From Pedobacter cryoconitis (lineage in GTDB: Bacteria; Bacteroidota; Bacteroidia; Sphingobacteriales; Sphingobacteriaceae): a stretch of 64,000 bases of DNA. The notes under the pieces were generated by a model. It was not told the origin of the DNA. It saw only the letters and a program-made list of their open reading frames with translations, and searched no databases. The position numbers and the translations under genes are program-made. Numbering within the stretch: the stretch's first letter is position 1; each line of letters starts with the position of its first letter. The stretch spans positions 390,711-454,710 of the forward strand of contig NZ_JACHCC010000005.1 of the NCBI RefSeq assembly GCF_014207135.1, in the 5' to 3' direction. Shown here piece by piece: positions 35,565 to 43,615 of the stretch.

Positions 35565-35599
35565 CCTGTTCTGATTTATGGCATAAAAAATCTAACAGG
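35565..35599 (+). promoter_or_regulatory. Stem-loop at the 5' end of the gpmI leader
   Basis: Outer stem CCTGTT (35565-35570) with AACAGG (35594-35599); inner stem GATTT (35573-35577) with AAATC (35588-35592); small asymmetric internal loop and a ten-base loop. Could stabilise the mRNA 5' end or be regulatory. Confidence 0.35.
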
Positions 35600-35641
35600 T
35601 CTTCATACTTTATTTATCAGCGAAATATCAATTCAATTTAA

Positions 35642-37162
35642 ATGAATAATAAAAAAGTGATGCTCCTTATCCTGGACGGATGGGGTTACGGAAAACAAGA
35701 CAATTCTGATGCAGCCTATGCAGCTAATACACCTTTCTTTGATTCTTTACTAAAAAAATATCCCAACTCAAAACTGGAAGCATCTGGTGAGGCAGTGGGT
35801 TTACCGGCTGGCCAGATGGGAAATTCTGAGGTTGGCCATATGAACCTGGGTGCGGGAAGAGTTGTCTATCAGGAACTGGGCAGGATCAATAAAGCCATCA
35901 GTGATGGTTCCATCAAGTCTAACCAGGCTTTAGTTGACGCCTTCGACTATGCAAAGAAAAACAATAAAGCTGTTCATTTTATCGGACTGGTATCTGATGG
36001 TGGTGTGCATGCACATATCAATCATTTAAAAGGATTGTGTGACGCAGCAAATGATCAGGGACTGAAAGAAGTATTTGTACATGCTTTTCTGGATGGCAGG
36101 GACACAGATCCTAATTCAGGACTGGGTTTTATCAAAGAACTTGATCAGCACCTGAAAACCTCAACAGGTAAAATAGCCAGCTTAATTGGCCGTTACTATG
36201 CAATGGACAGAGATTCAAGGTGGGAACGTGTTAAACAGGCTTACGACTTATTAACCAAAGGGATTGGAGAACACACACAAGATCCGTTAAAAGCAATTGA
36301 ACAATCCTATGCAGCGGGAATTACCGATGAGTTTGTTAAACCTATTGTGATCACCAACGAAAACAATCAGCCATTGGCAACTATCCAGCCAGATGATGTG
36401 GTTATTTGTTTTAATTACAGAACAGACAGAGGAAGGGAAATCACAACCGTCTTAACACAGCAGGATTATCCGGATTTCGACATGCACAAACTACCGTTGT
36501 ATTATGTGACAATGACTGCATATGATGAGAACTTTAAAAATGTGAAGGTGATATTCACCAAAGACGATCTTACTGAAACATTAGGTGAAATCTTAGCCGA
36601 AAATCATAAAAATCAAATCCGTATTGCGGAAACGGAGAAATACCCACATGTAACTTTCTTCTTCTCTGGTGGCAGGGAGCAGGCCTTTACCAATGAGAAG
36701 AGATTAATGATCCCTTCTCCAAAAGTAGCGACCTATGACCTTAAACCAGAAATGAGTGCTCAGGGAATTACCGATGCCATTACCGCAGAACTGGAGACAG
36801 GATGGGCAGATTTTATTTGTCTCAACTTTGCTAATCCTGATATGGTAGGACATACCGGTGTATTTGAGGCAGTTGTTAAAGCAGTAGAAACAGCAGACCG
36901 CTGTGCTGAAGCAGTAGTTACCAAAGGTCTTGAAAACGGATATTCATTTATTATACTGGCAGATCATGGAAACTCAGAATTTATGGTTAATCAGGATGGT
37001 TCTGTAAATACAGCCCATACGACAAACCTTGTTCCCTGCATTTTGGTAGGTACCGATTATACAAGCATTGCCGATGGTAAACTAGGCGATGTTGCACCTA
37101 CCATTCTTAAACTCATGGGAATTGAGAAACCTGCGATCATGACAGGAAATTATTTAATTTAA
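35642..37162 (+). CDS. gpmI: 2,3-bisphosphoglycerate-independent phosphoglycerate mutase
   Basis: 506 residues, usual iPGM length. Alkaline-phosphatase-like metalloenzyme: D12 in L-I-L-D-G-W-G and the phosphoserine S62 in M-G-N-S-E-V-G-H bind manganese with later D/H residues (I-L-A-D-H-G-N near 440, N-T-A-H-T-T near 458). It interconverts 3- and 2-phosphoglycerate in glycolysis. The final base of its stop codon is the first base of the downstream lipoprotein start, so the two are translationally coupled. Confidence 0.97.
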   Translation: MNNKKVMLLILDGWGYGKQDNSDAAYAANTPFFDSLLKKYPNSKLEASGEAVGLPAGQMGNSEVGHMNLGAGRVVYQELGRINKAISDGSIKSNQALVDAFDYAKKNNKAVHFIGLVSDGGVHAHINHLKGLCDAANDQGLKEVFVHAFLDGRDTDPNSGLGFIKELDQHLKTSTGKIASLIGRYYAMDRDSRWERVKQAYDLLTKGIGEHTQDPLKAIEQSYAAGITDEFVKPIVITNENNQPLATIQPDDVVICFNYRTDRGREITTVLTQQDYPDFDMHKLPLYYVTMTAYDENFKNVKVIFTKDDLTETLGEILAENHKNQIRIAETEKYPHVTFFFSGGREQAFTNEKRLMIPSPKVATYDLKPEMSAQGITDAITAELETGWADFICLNFANPDMVGHTGVFEAVVKAVETADRCAEAVVTKGLENGYSFIILADHGNSEFMVNQDGSVNTAHTTNLVPCILVGTDYTSIADGKLGDVAPTILKLMGIEKPAIMTGNYLI

Positions 37163-37692
37163 TGAAGCACCTGACGACCATATCTTTAAGTATTTTGTTT
37201 TTTGCGGCATGTAATCCGTCCGCACCCAAAAAACAAAATACTTCATTCACTTATTTTAAGCTTAAAGATTATATGGATCTTGAAGCTAAGCGTCTTAAGG
37301 TATTGAACCCTGAAATAGACAAGACTGTCATGGTTAATCAGTCCGCAGAAAGAAAGAAACTCAGAATTGCAGACTGGCAAAAAGAACTCTCTTCATTTGC
37401 TGATGCTGACATTAATAAATCTGCCTGGCAGGGACTCTTTAAACAGCGGAAAGGAAAAGACACAGAAAGCTATCTTTCAGACAATGAAAAGGTTCCTGTA
37501 AAATCAATGACCATCAGTTATAGGAATGGCAAGGTTCATGGTATTGAGCTTCTGATCAGAACAGAAAACTCATTGTATACTTCCAACGATACCCTCTCTT
37601 ATTTCCCTGATAGCCTCTATCAGCTAAAAAAGACGCAGCATATTAAATTGCTGAATGAAAAAAGCTATCAGATCACCGGAAGGTTTAAATAA
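37162..37692 (+). CDS. Hypothetical lipoprotein downstream of gpmI
   Basis: 176 residues with a lipobox F-A-A-C (Cys about 17), so a lipid-anchored envelope protein. The mature part is charged and has no family I recognise; W-Q-K-E-L near 72 and alternating strands in the last 60 residues suggest a small alpha/beta domain. The start overlaps the gpmI stop by one base (TAATG). A perfect palindromic terminator follows. A functional tie to glycolysis is not implied. Confidence 0.75.
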   Translation: MKHLTTISLSILFFAACNPSAPKKQNTSFTYFKLKDYMDLEAKRLKVLNPEIDKTVMVNQSAERKKLRIADWQKELSSFADADINKSAWQGLFKQRKGKDTESYLSDNEKVPVKSMTISYRNGKVHGIELLIRTENSLYTSNDTLSYFPDSLYQLKKTQHIKLLNEKSYQITGRFK

Positions 37693-37730
37693 AAATCTCA
37701 AGCTTATCTGAATTTCTCAAAGCAGATTTC

Positions 37731-37780
37731 TATACCATAAAAAAGCCTGAAGTATATACTTCAGGCTTTTTTATGGTATA
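37731..37780. terminator. Perfect 50-base palindrome, bidirectional terminator
   Basis: Bases 37731-37755 are the exact reverse complement of 37756-37780, with no unpaired centre. The stem contains A6/T6 tracts beside GCCTGAAG, so each strand reads as GC-containing hairpin plus T-run. It lies between the convergent lipoprotein and TPR genes. Confidence 0.9.
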
Positions 37781-37791
37781 GAAAGATCTTT

Positions 37792-38421
37792 TTATTTCAA
37801 ACTTGAAATTTGTGCTTTTACATAATCGATCAGTGAAATAATATCTTTACGTAATGGCTGAACGGTCAATACTTTTTGAAAATCTGCTATTGAATTGTTA
37901 AACAAAACGATACACGCATCTTTATCAACGCGTTTTTTGATTTTATAAGATTTATAGATTGCATAATCCTTGTAAGCCAGACCCCTGTTCTGTAATAACT
38001 GGGTATCTTCTTCCCCGTTGATCTCTATAGCTTTGCTAAAATCTTTAATTGCCGATAAATAAAAAGTCTCACGCATCTGGTTCAAAGATTCCTTAGGATC
38101 ATTGGCTACGTTTTGTCTTGCCTTGCCTCTGTAATAATATGCTGAATAATCAGATGGCTTTACTGTAATCAATCTACTGTAAGTTTCGATAGAATTCTCA
38201 AAATTACCACATTGAAAATAAGAATACCCAAGCATCTTCAGTACATTTGGATTATTAGGGGTTTTAGAATCGGCCTTTTCCAGCTGAGCAACCGCTCCTT
38301 TGTAATCACCTTTCATCATTGCCTGCATTCCTAATTTATCATAACTTCCGTTCTGAGCAAAGCTGGCGTTGGCAGAAATAACTAAAAGAAGTATAAGCGC
38401 TTTTTTAATGTAGTTCATCAA
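37792..38421 (-). CDS. TPR-repeat secreted protein
   Basis: 209 residues with a signal peptide (about 1-23, A-S-F-A-Q). Tetratricopeptide repeats occupy about 25-125: D-Y-K-G-A-V-A-Q-L-E-K-A, then N-V-L-K-M-L-G-Y-S-Y-F-Q-C-G-N, then D-Y-S-A-Y-Y-Y-R-G-K-A. A less regular repeat continues to the C-terminus. Probably a periplasmic protein-interaction scaffold; no partner is indicated. Divergent from lon across 271 bases. Confidence 0.85.
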   Translation of the reverse strand: MMNYIKKALILLLVISANASFAQNGSYDKLGMQAMMKGDYKGAVAQLEKADSKTPNNPNVLKMLGYSYFQCGNFENSIETYSRLITVKPSDYSAYYYRGKARQNVANDPKESLNQMRETFYLSAIKDFSKAIEINGEEDTQLLQNRGLAYKDYAIYKSYKIKKRVDKDACIVLFNNSIADFQKVLTVQPLRKDIISLIDYVKAQISSLK

Positions 38422-38592
38422 ATTTTATTTAATAAAGAATAAAGATATAAAATGATAGGTATAAGTGCCCATAATTTACATATCATTTATTGATTTTTAA
38501 AGGTAAACGCTTAAAAAATCAAATTATGATACAGTTGTCCATTAATTTTAAATATTCTGACTTTTTAACAGATAAAGCCGATATTCAGGTTT

Positions 38593-38608
38593 TGGCACAG
38601 GAGTTGAA
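38593..38608 (+). promoter_or_regulatory. Sigma-54-like promoter element upstream of lon
   Basis: TGGCACA-ggag-TTGAA, preceded by T, fits the -24/-12 consensus TGGCAC-N5-TTGCW except A for C at -12. Transcription would start near 38618, about 75 bases before lon. Confidence 0.4.
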
Positions 38609-38692
38609 ATTATACACAACAATATATAATTATTGTTTTTATAAGCGGCAGACTGTCAGATTGTCGTTTTTTTATTCTAGAAAGGCCTATTA

Positions 38693-41173
38693 ATGAGTAT
38701 AAAAGATCAGTTTGATTTTGGCAATGCACTACCCATCATAAATGAAGATACGGAATTCTTTCCTTTAATGTCTCAACAGGATGAAGATGAGATGAATAAC
38801 GAAGAAACACCGGAAATACTAGCTATACTTCCATTAAGAAATACAGTATTATTTCCCGGAGTTGTCATCCCTATTACCGTGGGAAGGGATAAATCCATAA
38901 AACTGATAAAAGAGGCCTATAAAGGTGATAAAATTATCGGTGTGGTTTCCCAGATGGATGTATCAATTGAAGATCCTACATTTGAACAGTTGAATAAAGT
39001 CGGTACAGTAGCACATATTATCAAAATGCTACAGATGCCAGATGGAAATACAACGGTAATTATCCAGGGAAAACAACGTTTCCGATTACTTGAAGAGGTA
39101 CAATCTGAACCTTATATTAAAGTTACGATCAGTAAATTTAACGAGGCCAAACATAAAAAAGACAAAGAGTTTAAAGCTTTGGTAGCTTCTATCAGGGAAA
39201 TGTCTTCACAGATTATCCAGTTGTCGCCCAATATTCCGAGCGAAGCAGCTATGGCACTTAAAAACATTGAAAGCACTTCCTTCCTGATCAATTTCATCTC
39301 ATCCAATATGAATGCAGATGTCAAAGACAAGCAGAAAATGCTGGAAATGGATAATCTGAGAGAAAGGGCCCTGATGGTCATGGAGCTACTGACACTGGAA
39401 CTGCAGATGCTGGAATTAAAAAATCAGATCCAGTCTAAAGTTCGTGTTGACTTAGATAAACAACAGAGAGACTATTTCTTAAACCAGCAGCTTAAGACTA
39501 TTCAGGAAGAACTTGGAGGCAACTCTTCGGATGTAGAGTATGAAGCTCTGGAGACCCGTGCCAAAAAGAAGAAATGGTCCGTTCAGGTCAAAGATCATTT
39601 CGGTAAAGAACTGGAAAAACTGGGCAGAATGAACCCTGCCGCTCCTGACTATTCTGTACAGATTAACTACCTGGAACTGTTACTCGATCTGCCATGGAAT
39701 GATTTCACCAAAGACAATTTCGATTTAAAGCGTGCACAAAGAGTATTAGACAAAGATCATTTCGGACTGGAAAAAGTAAAACAGCGTATCATTGAATATC
39801 TGGCTGTTTTAAAGCTTAAACGTGATATGAAAGCGCCGATTATTTGTTTGGTAGGCCCTCCGGGAGTTGGAAAAACTTCATTGGGAAAATCAATTGCCAA
39901 AGCGCTGAACCGCAAATATGTCCGTATGGCATTAGGTGGTATCAGAGATGAGGCCGAAATCCGTGGACATAGAAAAACATATATAGGTGCCATGCCGGGC
40001 CGTATTATACAGTCCATAAAAAAAGCTGGTGCTGCGAATCCGGTATTCGTACTCGATGAGATTGATAAAGTAGGTTCTGATTTCAGGGGCGATCCTTCTT
40101 CTGCCCTGCTTGAAGTTCTTGATCCGGAGCAAAACAATGCATTCAATGATCATTACGTAGAAACAGATTACGATCTATCCAATGTATTATTCATTGCTAC
40201 AGCGAATTCATTAAGCAGCATTCAGCCGGCTTTACTGGATCGTATGGAAATCATAGAAGTAAATGGATATACAATAGAAGAGAAAATAGAAATCGCAAAA
40301 AAATATCTTCTGCCCAAACAAAAAGAGCAACATGGTATTAAAACAAAAGATATCAATCTCAAATCGTCTCTTATTGAGAAAGTCATCGAAGATTACACAC
40401 GTGAATCAGGTGTCCGTGGACTGGAGAAAAAAATCGGGTCACTGGTTCGTGGTGTAGCGACAAAGATTGCCATGGAAGAAACCTATGAGCCTACATTAAG
40501 TATTGAAGATGTGGAGCGTATTTTAGGCGCACCGATCTATGATAAAGATTTATATGAAGGTAATGAGGTAGCCGGCGTGGTTACTGGTCTGGCCTGGACA
40601 CAGGTAGGTGGAGACATTCTGTTTATAGAAGCAAGTCTCAGTCCCGGAAAAGGGAAATTAACCTTAACCGGAAACCTGGGTGATGTCATGAAAGAATCAG
40701 CCATTATTGCCCTTGCCTATATCAGGGCACATGCCACTTTATTTGGCATAGATAACCAACTGTTTGATCTTTTTGATATCCACGTACACGTTCCTGCAGG
40801 GGCAACTCCTAAAGACGGTCCTTCAGCAGGGATTACGATGCTGACTGCACTGACTTCGGCTTTTACCCAACGTAAGGTTAAATCAAATCTGGCTATGACA
40901 GGTGAGATTACACTTCGTGGTAAAGTATTGCCGGTAGGAGGAATTAAAGAGAAAATACTGGCTGCAAAAAGAGCTAATATCAAAGATATCATCTTATGTA
41001 AATCCAATCGTAAAGATATCCTGGAAATTAAAGAAAGCTACATTAAGGACCTTAACTTCTATTACGTTTCAGAAATGAGCGAAGTAATTGACCTGGCCCT
41101 GATGAAAGATAAAGTTAAAAATCCACAGGACCTGAGTATTAAGACTAAACCTGCAGCGACAGAATCCAATTAA
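38693..41173 (+). CDS. lon: ATP-dependent protease Lon
   Basis: 826 residues. Layout: LAN substrate-binding domain about 42-250, coiled helical region, AAA+ module with Walker [10 protein letters not shown] near 393 and Walker B F-V-L-D-E-I-D, and C-terminal S16 protease domain with catalytic S711 in K-D-G-P-S-A-G and K754 in G-G-I-K-E-K. The S-K spacing of 43 equals that of E. coli Lon. It degrades misfolded and regulatory proteins in the cytoplasm. An acidic extension of about 40 residues precedes the LAN domain. A terminator follows. Confidence 0.97.
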   Translation: MSIKDQFDFGNALPIINEDTEFFPLMSQQDEDEMNNEETPEILAILPLRNTVLFPGVVIPITVGRDKSIKLIKEAYKGDKIIGVVSQMDVSIEDPTFEQLNKVGTVAHIIKMLQMPDGNTTVIIQGKQRFRLLEEVQSEPYIKVTISKFNEAKHKKDKEFKALVASIREMSSQIIQLSPNIPSEAAMALKNIESTSFLINFISSNMNADVKDKQKMLEMDNLRERALMVMELLTLELQMLELKNQIQSKVRVDLDKQQRDYFLNQQLKTIQEELGGNSSDVEYEALETRAKKKKWSVQVKDHFGKELEKLGRMNPAAPDYSVQINYLELLLDLPWNDFTKDNFDLKRAQRVLDKDHFGLEKVKQRIIEYLAVLKLKRDMKAPIICLVGPPGVGKTSLGKSIAKALNRKYVRMALGGIRDEAEIRGHRKTYIGAMPGRIIQSIKKAGAANPVFVLDEIDKVGSDFRGDPSSALLEVLDPEQNNAFNDHYVETDYDLSNVLFIATANSLSSIQPALLDRMEIIEVNGYTIEEKIEIAKKYLLPKQKEQHGIKTKDINLKSSLIEKVIEDYTRESGVRGLEKKIGSLVRGVATKIAMEETYEPTLSIEDVERILGAPIYDKDLYEGNEVAGVVTGLAWTQVGGDILFIEASLSPGKGKLTLTGNLGDVMKESAIIALAYIRAHATLFGIDNQLFDLFDIHVHVPAGATPKDGPSAGITMLTALTSAFTQRKVKSNLAMTGEITLRGKVLPVGGIKEKILAAKRANIKDIILCKSNRKDILEIKESYIKDLNFYYVSEMSEVIDLALMKDKVKNPQDLSIKTKPAATESN

Positions 41174-41220
41174 ATTTAAACAAGCGCTGATTGCGCAGAT
41201 AAATTTTAACTCCTATATTT

Positions 41221-41251
41221 AAAGCTCCGGAATAACCGGGGCTTTTTTTTT
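41221..41251 (+). terminator. Rho-independent terminator after lon
   Basis: Arms AAGCTCCGG and CCGGGGCTT (one wobble) around a five-base loop, followed by nine T. It ends ten bases before the next start codon. Confidence 0.85.
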
Positions 41252-41260
41252 AGAAATCAC

Positions 41261-42214
41261 ATGAAGTATACCGGCTATACGATTCTCCTTTTTTTATTAT
41301 TCTGTTCTTCTTTTGCCTATTCACAAACCTATAAAAACGAATTAGGCTTTAAATCCGATAATGATTCTTACCTGGCTGCAGGTTCTGACCGTTACTATAC
41401 CAACGGACTGTTTTTCTATTTCCGTCATGCAACAGATCAGCAAAAATTAAAAGAAGGCCTGGAAAAGAAAACTTATGAGATTAGTTTAGGCCAGATGATG
41501 TTTAACCCTTATTCAGGTTATGCACCGGACCCTGCTACTCAGGACCGTCCTTTTGCAGGATATCTTTATGTTGGGGGAATCATGAACTGGTTTTACACCA
41601 ATGAAAGTATACTGAGTTTAAGTGCCCAGATTGGTACCACAGGAAAAAGCTCACTGGGCGAAGCCGGACAGAAACTATTGCATAAAACATTTGGTTTTTA
41701 TGACATTGATGGATGGCAGTATCAGATTAAAGGCGAACCCACACTTAATCTTTCCGGACAATACACTAAACTGCTTACCCGCACAGCTGGTAATGCCGTT
41801 GAATTCTCTTTCGAAGGATATGCAAACCTCGGAACTACCTTTACCGGTGCAGGCGCAGGTATACTTTTCAGGACAGGAAGTCTCAACCAGCTTTTTAATT
41901 CGGCTTATACCCATTCTGTGATCAGCAACAATGCGAAGACCAAGGCCCTGGTTAAAAGAGAAATATTTTTCTATGCCAAACCACAGATCAACGTGGTAGC
42001 TTATGACGCGACAATTGAAGGAAGTTTATTTAATAATAATAGTCCGGTAACATTTGGACAGAAACCTGTTGTTCTGGCACAACAGCTTGGTGTGGATTAC
42101 AGTTCGAACCGTTTCACTTTTGATTTTGGTGTTATATTTAAAACCAAAGAAGTTAAAAGTGTTGCAAGAGCACATCAATGGGGATCGATCACAGCCCTGT
42201 ACAGGTTCAACTAG
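41261..42214 (+). CDS. LpxR-family outer-membrane lipid A deacylase-like protein
   Basis: 317 residues with a signal peptide (S-S-F-A-Y-S-Q, about 17-22). The N-terminal part shows the LpxR/DUF2219 pattern: F-K-S-D-N-D-S-Y then D-R-Y-Y-T-N-G-L, and later P-F-A-G-Y-L-Y. The alternating hydrophobic pattern fits a 12-strand beta-barrel, with R-F-N at the end. LpxR removes the 3'-acyloxyacyl chain of lipid A in the outer membrane using calcium; activity here is inferred. It is convergent with arfB, four bases between stops. Confidence 0.83.
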   Translation: MKYTGYTILLFLLFCSSFAYSQTYKNELGFKSDNDSYLAAGSDRYYTNGLFFYFRHATDQQKLKEGLEKKTYEISLGQMMFNPYSGYAPDPATQDRPFAGYLYVGGIMNWFYTNESILSLSAQIGTTGKSSLGEAGQKLLHKTFGFYDIDGWQYQIKGEPTLNLSGQYTKLLTRTAGNAVEFSFEGYANLGTTFTGAGAGILFRTGSLNQLFNSAYTHSVISNNAKTKALVKREIFFYAKPQINVVAYDATIEGSLFNNNSPVTFGQKPVVLAQQLGVDYSSNRFTFDFGVIFKTKEVKSVARAHQWGSITALYRFN

Positions 42215-42218
42215 ATAA

Positions 42219-42644
42219 CTATCGGTGCGACCAGGCATCCATGCCTGGCTTTTTCCTGTTTTCTTTTTTAGCAGCAATTGACTGCTTGTCACTTTTTCTT
42301 TTGAGTAATACACGCCTGGGTGTACGTGTTACTTTCCTCTTTTGAGCTACATGCAACGAAGTTTTAAGCAATGCGATCAGTTTGACAATACTCTGCTCCT
42401 TGTTCACCAGCTGACTTCTGTCTTCCTGCGACACAATATGAAGGTTCCCCTCTGTATCGATGCGGTTAGCCAGCCGCTCTGCAAGTAATGCTTTTTCTTC
42501 AGCTGTAAAAAAATCAGCCGATTCTATATGGAGGATCAGCTCTACTTTACTGGAAACCTTGTTCACGTTCTGCCCGCCTTTTCCTCCGCTTCTGGAGGTT
42601 TTAAAAATAAGCGATTTAACTAAATCTTTTCTTTCTGGTATCAT
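42219..42644 (-). CDS. arfB: Alternative ribosome-rescue factor ArfB (YaeJ-like)
   Basis: 141 residues. The release-factor catalytic motif G-G-Q is at 23-25 in S-G-G-K-G-G-Q-N-V-N-K, without the codon-recognition domains of RF1/RF2. The C-terminal 40 residues are strongly basic (K-R-K-V-T-R-T-P-R-R), as in ArfB, where this tail enters the empty mRNA channel. It hydrolyses peptidyl-tRNA on stalled ribosomes. The last codons encode a hairpin that may terminate the facing LpxR-like gene. Confidence 0.93.
   Translation of the reverse strand: MIPERKDLVKSLIFKTSRSGGKGGQNVNKVSSKVELILHIESADFFTAEEKALLAERLANRIDTEGNLHIVSQEDRSQLVNKEQSIVKLIALLKTSLHVAQKRKVTRTPRRVLLKRKSDKQSIAAKKENRKKPGMDAWSHR
42231..42254 (+). 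terminator. Terminator hairpin inside the 3' end of arfB
   Basis: Perfect 8-base arms CCAGGCAT/ATGCCTGG (42231-42238, 42241-42248) with a two-base loop and then CTTTTT on the + strand. It terminates the LpxR-like gene (stop 42212-42214) while lying within arfB coding sequence. Confidence 0.75.
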
Positions 42645-42761
42645 CCGGCAAAAATAATTAATTTCAATTTAAGTAATCTATTACTATTTAGCTTTATATC
42701 AATTGGACGTTGCTGACACAGGTCTTATTAAAAAAAAACAGGCCGGAATTCCAAAAAATCT

Positions 42762-42769
42762 TAACTTTG
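42762..42769 (+). promoter_or_regulatory. -7 promoter box for cmk
   Basis: TAACTTTG matches TAnnTTTG and ends eight bases before the ATG at 42777, implying a very short or absent leader. Confidence 0.6.
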
Positions 42770-42776
42770 CACCCAT

Positions 42777-43481
42777 ATGAGAAAAAATCTGGTTATCGCT
42801 ATTGATGGGTATTCATCATGTGGCAAAAGTACACTGGCAAAAGCACTCGCTAAGACTTTAGGTTTTATATACATTGACAGTGGTGCGATGTACCGGGCAG
42901 TGACCTTATATTTTATCCGCAATCATATTAATATGGCTGATGAGGCAGCAGTAACCGATGCCCTTCAACATATAGAACTGAACTTTCATTCGAGAGATTA
43001 CGAATCACACATCACCTTAAACGGAGAAGAAGTTTCAGAAGAAATCAGACAAATGCCTGTTTCCGAAAATGTAAGTGAGGTTTCTGCATTGAAACAGGTA
43101 CGCAAGGAAATGGTCAGACAACAGCAACGTATGGGCAAATCCAAGAATATCGTAATGGATGGCCGTGACATTGGTACTACCGTGTTCCCTGATGCCCAGG
43201 TTAAACTTTTCATGACAGCAGATCCTAAAATCAGGGCTGAAAGAAGATTTAAAGAATTACAAAGCAAAGGAGATACCAGTACATCACTCGAAGATGTATT
43301 TGAAAACCTGGCACATAGAGACTATGCCGATACAACCAGGAAAGAAAGTCCGTTGGTGCGTGCTGATGATGCCATCATACTGGACAATACAAATATCACT
43401 CCTGTACAACAGCTGGACTTCGCACTGGAGAAGGTCTATCCCTTTCTTCCGGAGATGTCACTGATTAAGATGAAAAGCTAA
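42777..43481 (+). CDS. cmk: Cytidylate kinase
   Basis: 234 residues. P-loop G-Y-S-S-C-G-K-S-T is at 12-20, followed by Y-I-D-S-G-A-M-Y-R-A-V (nucleotide-monophosphate site), D-G-R-D-I-G-T-T-V-F-P and the lid R-A-E-R-R. It phosphorylates CMP and dCMP using ATP. Same strand as rpsA, 135 bases downstream; cmk-rpsA adjacency is conserved widely in bacteria, although here rpsA has its own promoter. Confidence 0.96.
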   Translation: MRKNLVIAIDGYSSCGKSTLAKALAKTLGFIYIDSGAMYRAVTLYFIRNHINMADEAAVTDALQHIELNFHSRDYESHITLNGEEVSEEIRQMPVSENVSEVSALKQVRKEMVRQQQRMGKSKNIVMDGRDIGTTVFPDAQVKLFMTADPKIRAERRFKELQSKGDTSTSLEDVFENLAHRDYADTTRKESPLVRADDAIILDNTNITPVQQLDFALEKVYPFLPEMSLIKMKS

Positions 43482-43573
43482 AGATTGTCATTCCAAATAC
43501 ATATTAATTAAGGCAAGCAGTTCAAAATCAACAACATTTATTAAAAAATTCTTTCATTAAATATATTAATTTC

Positions 43574-43581
43574 TATCTTTG
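43574..43581 (+). promoter_or_regulatory. -7 promoter box for rpsA
   Basis: TATCTTTG matches TAnnTTTG, 34 bases before the rpsA start codon. The leader carries AAGGAG at 43598-43603. Confidence 0.6.
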
Positions 43582-43615
43582 CAGTCCCTAAAGGGAAAAG
43601 GAGATTAAATGATTA

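Noticed and set aside
38490..38693. 67-codon frame just upstream of lon, overlapping its first base
   Set aside because: Low-complexity translation, covers the sigma-54-like element and promoter region, no family similarity.
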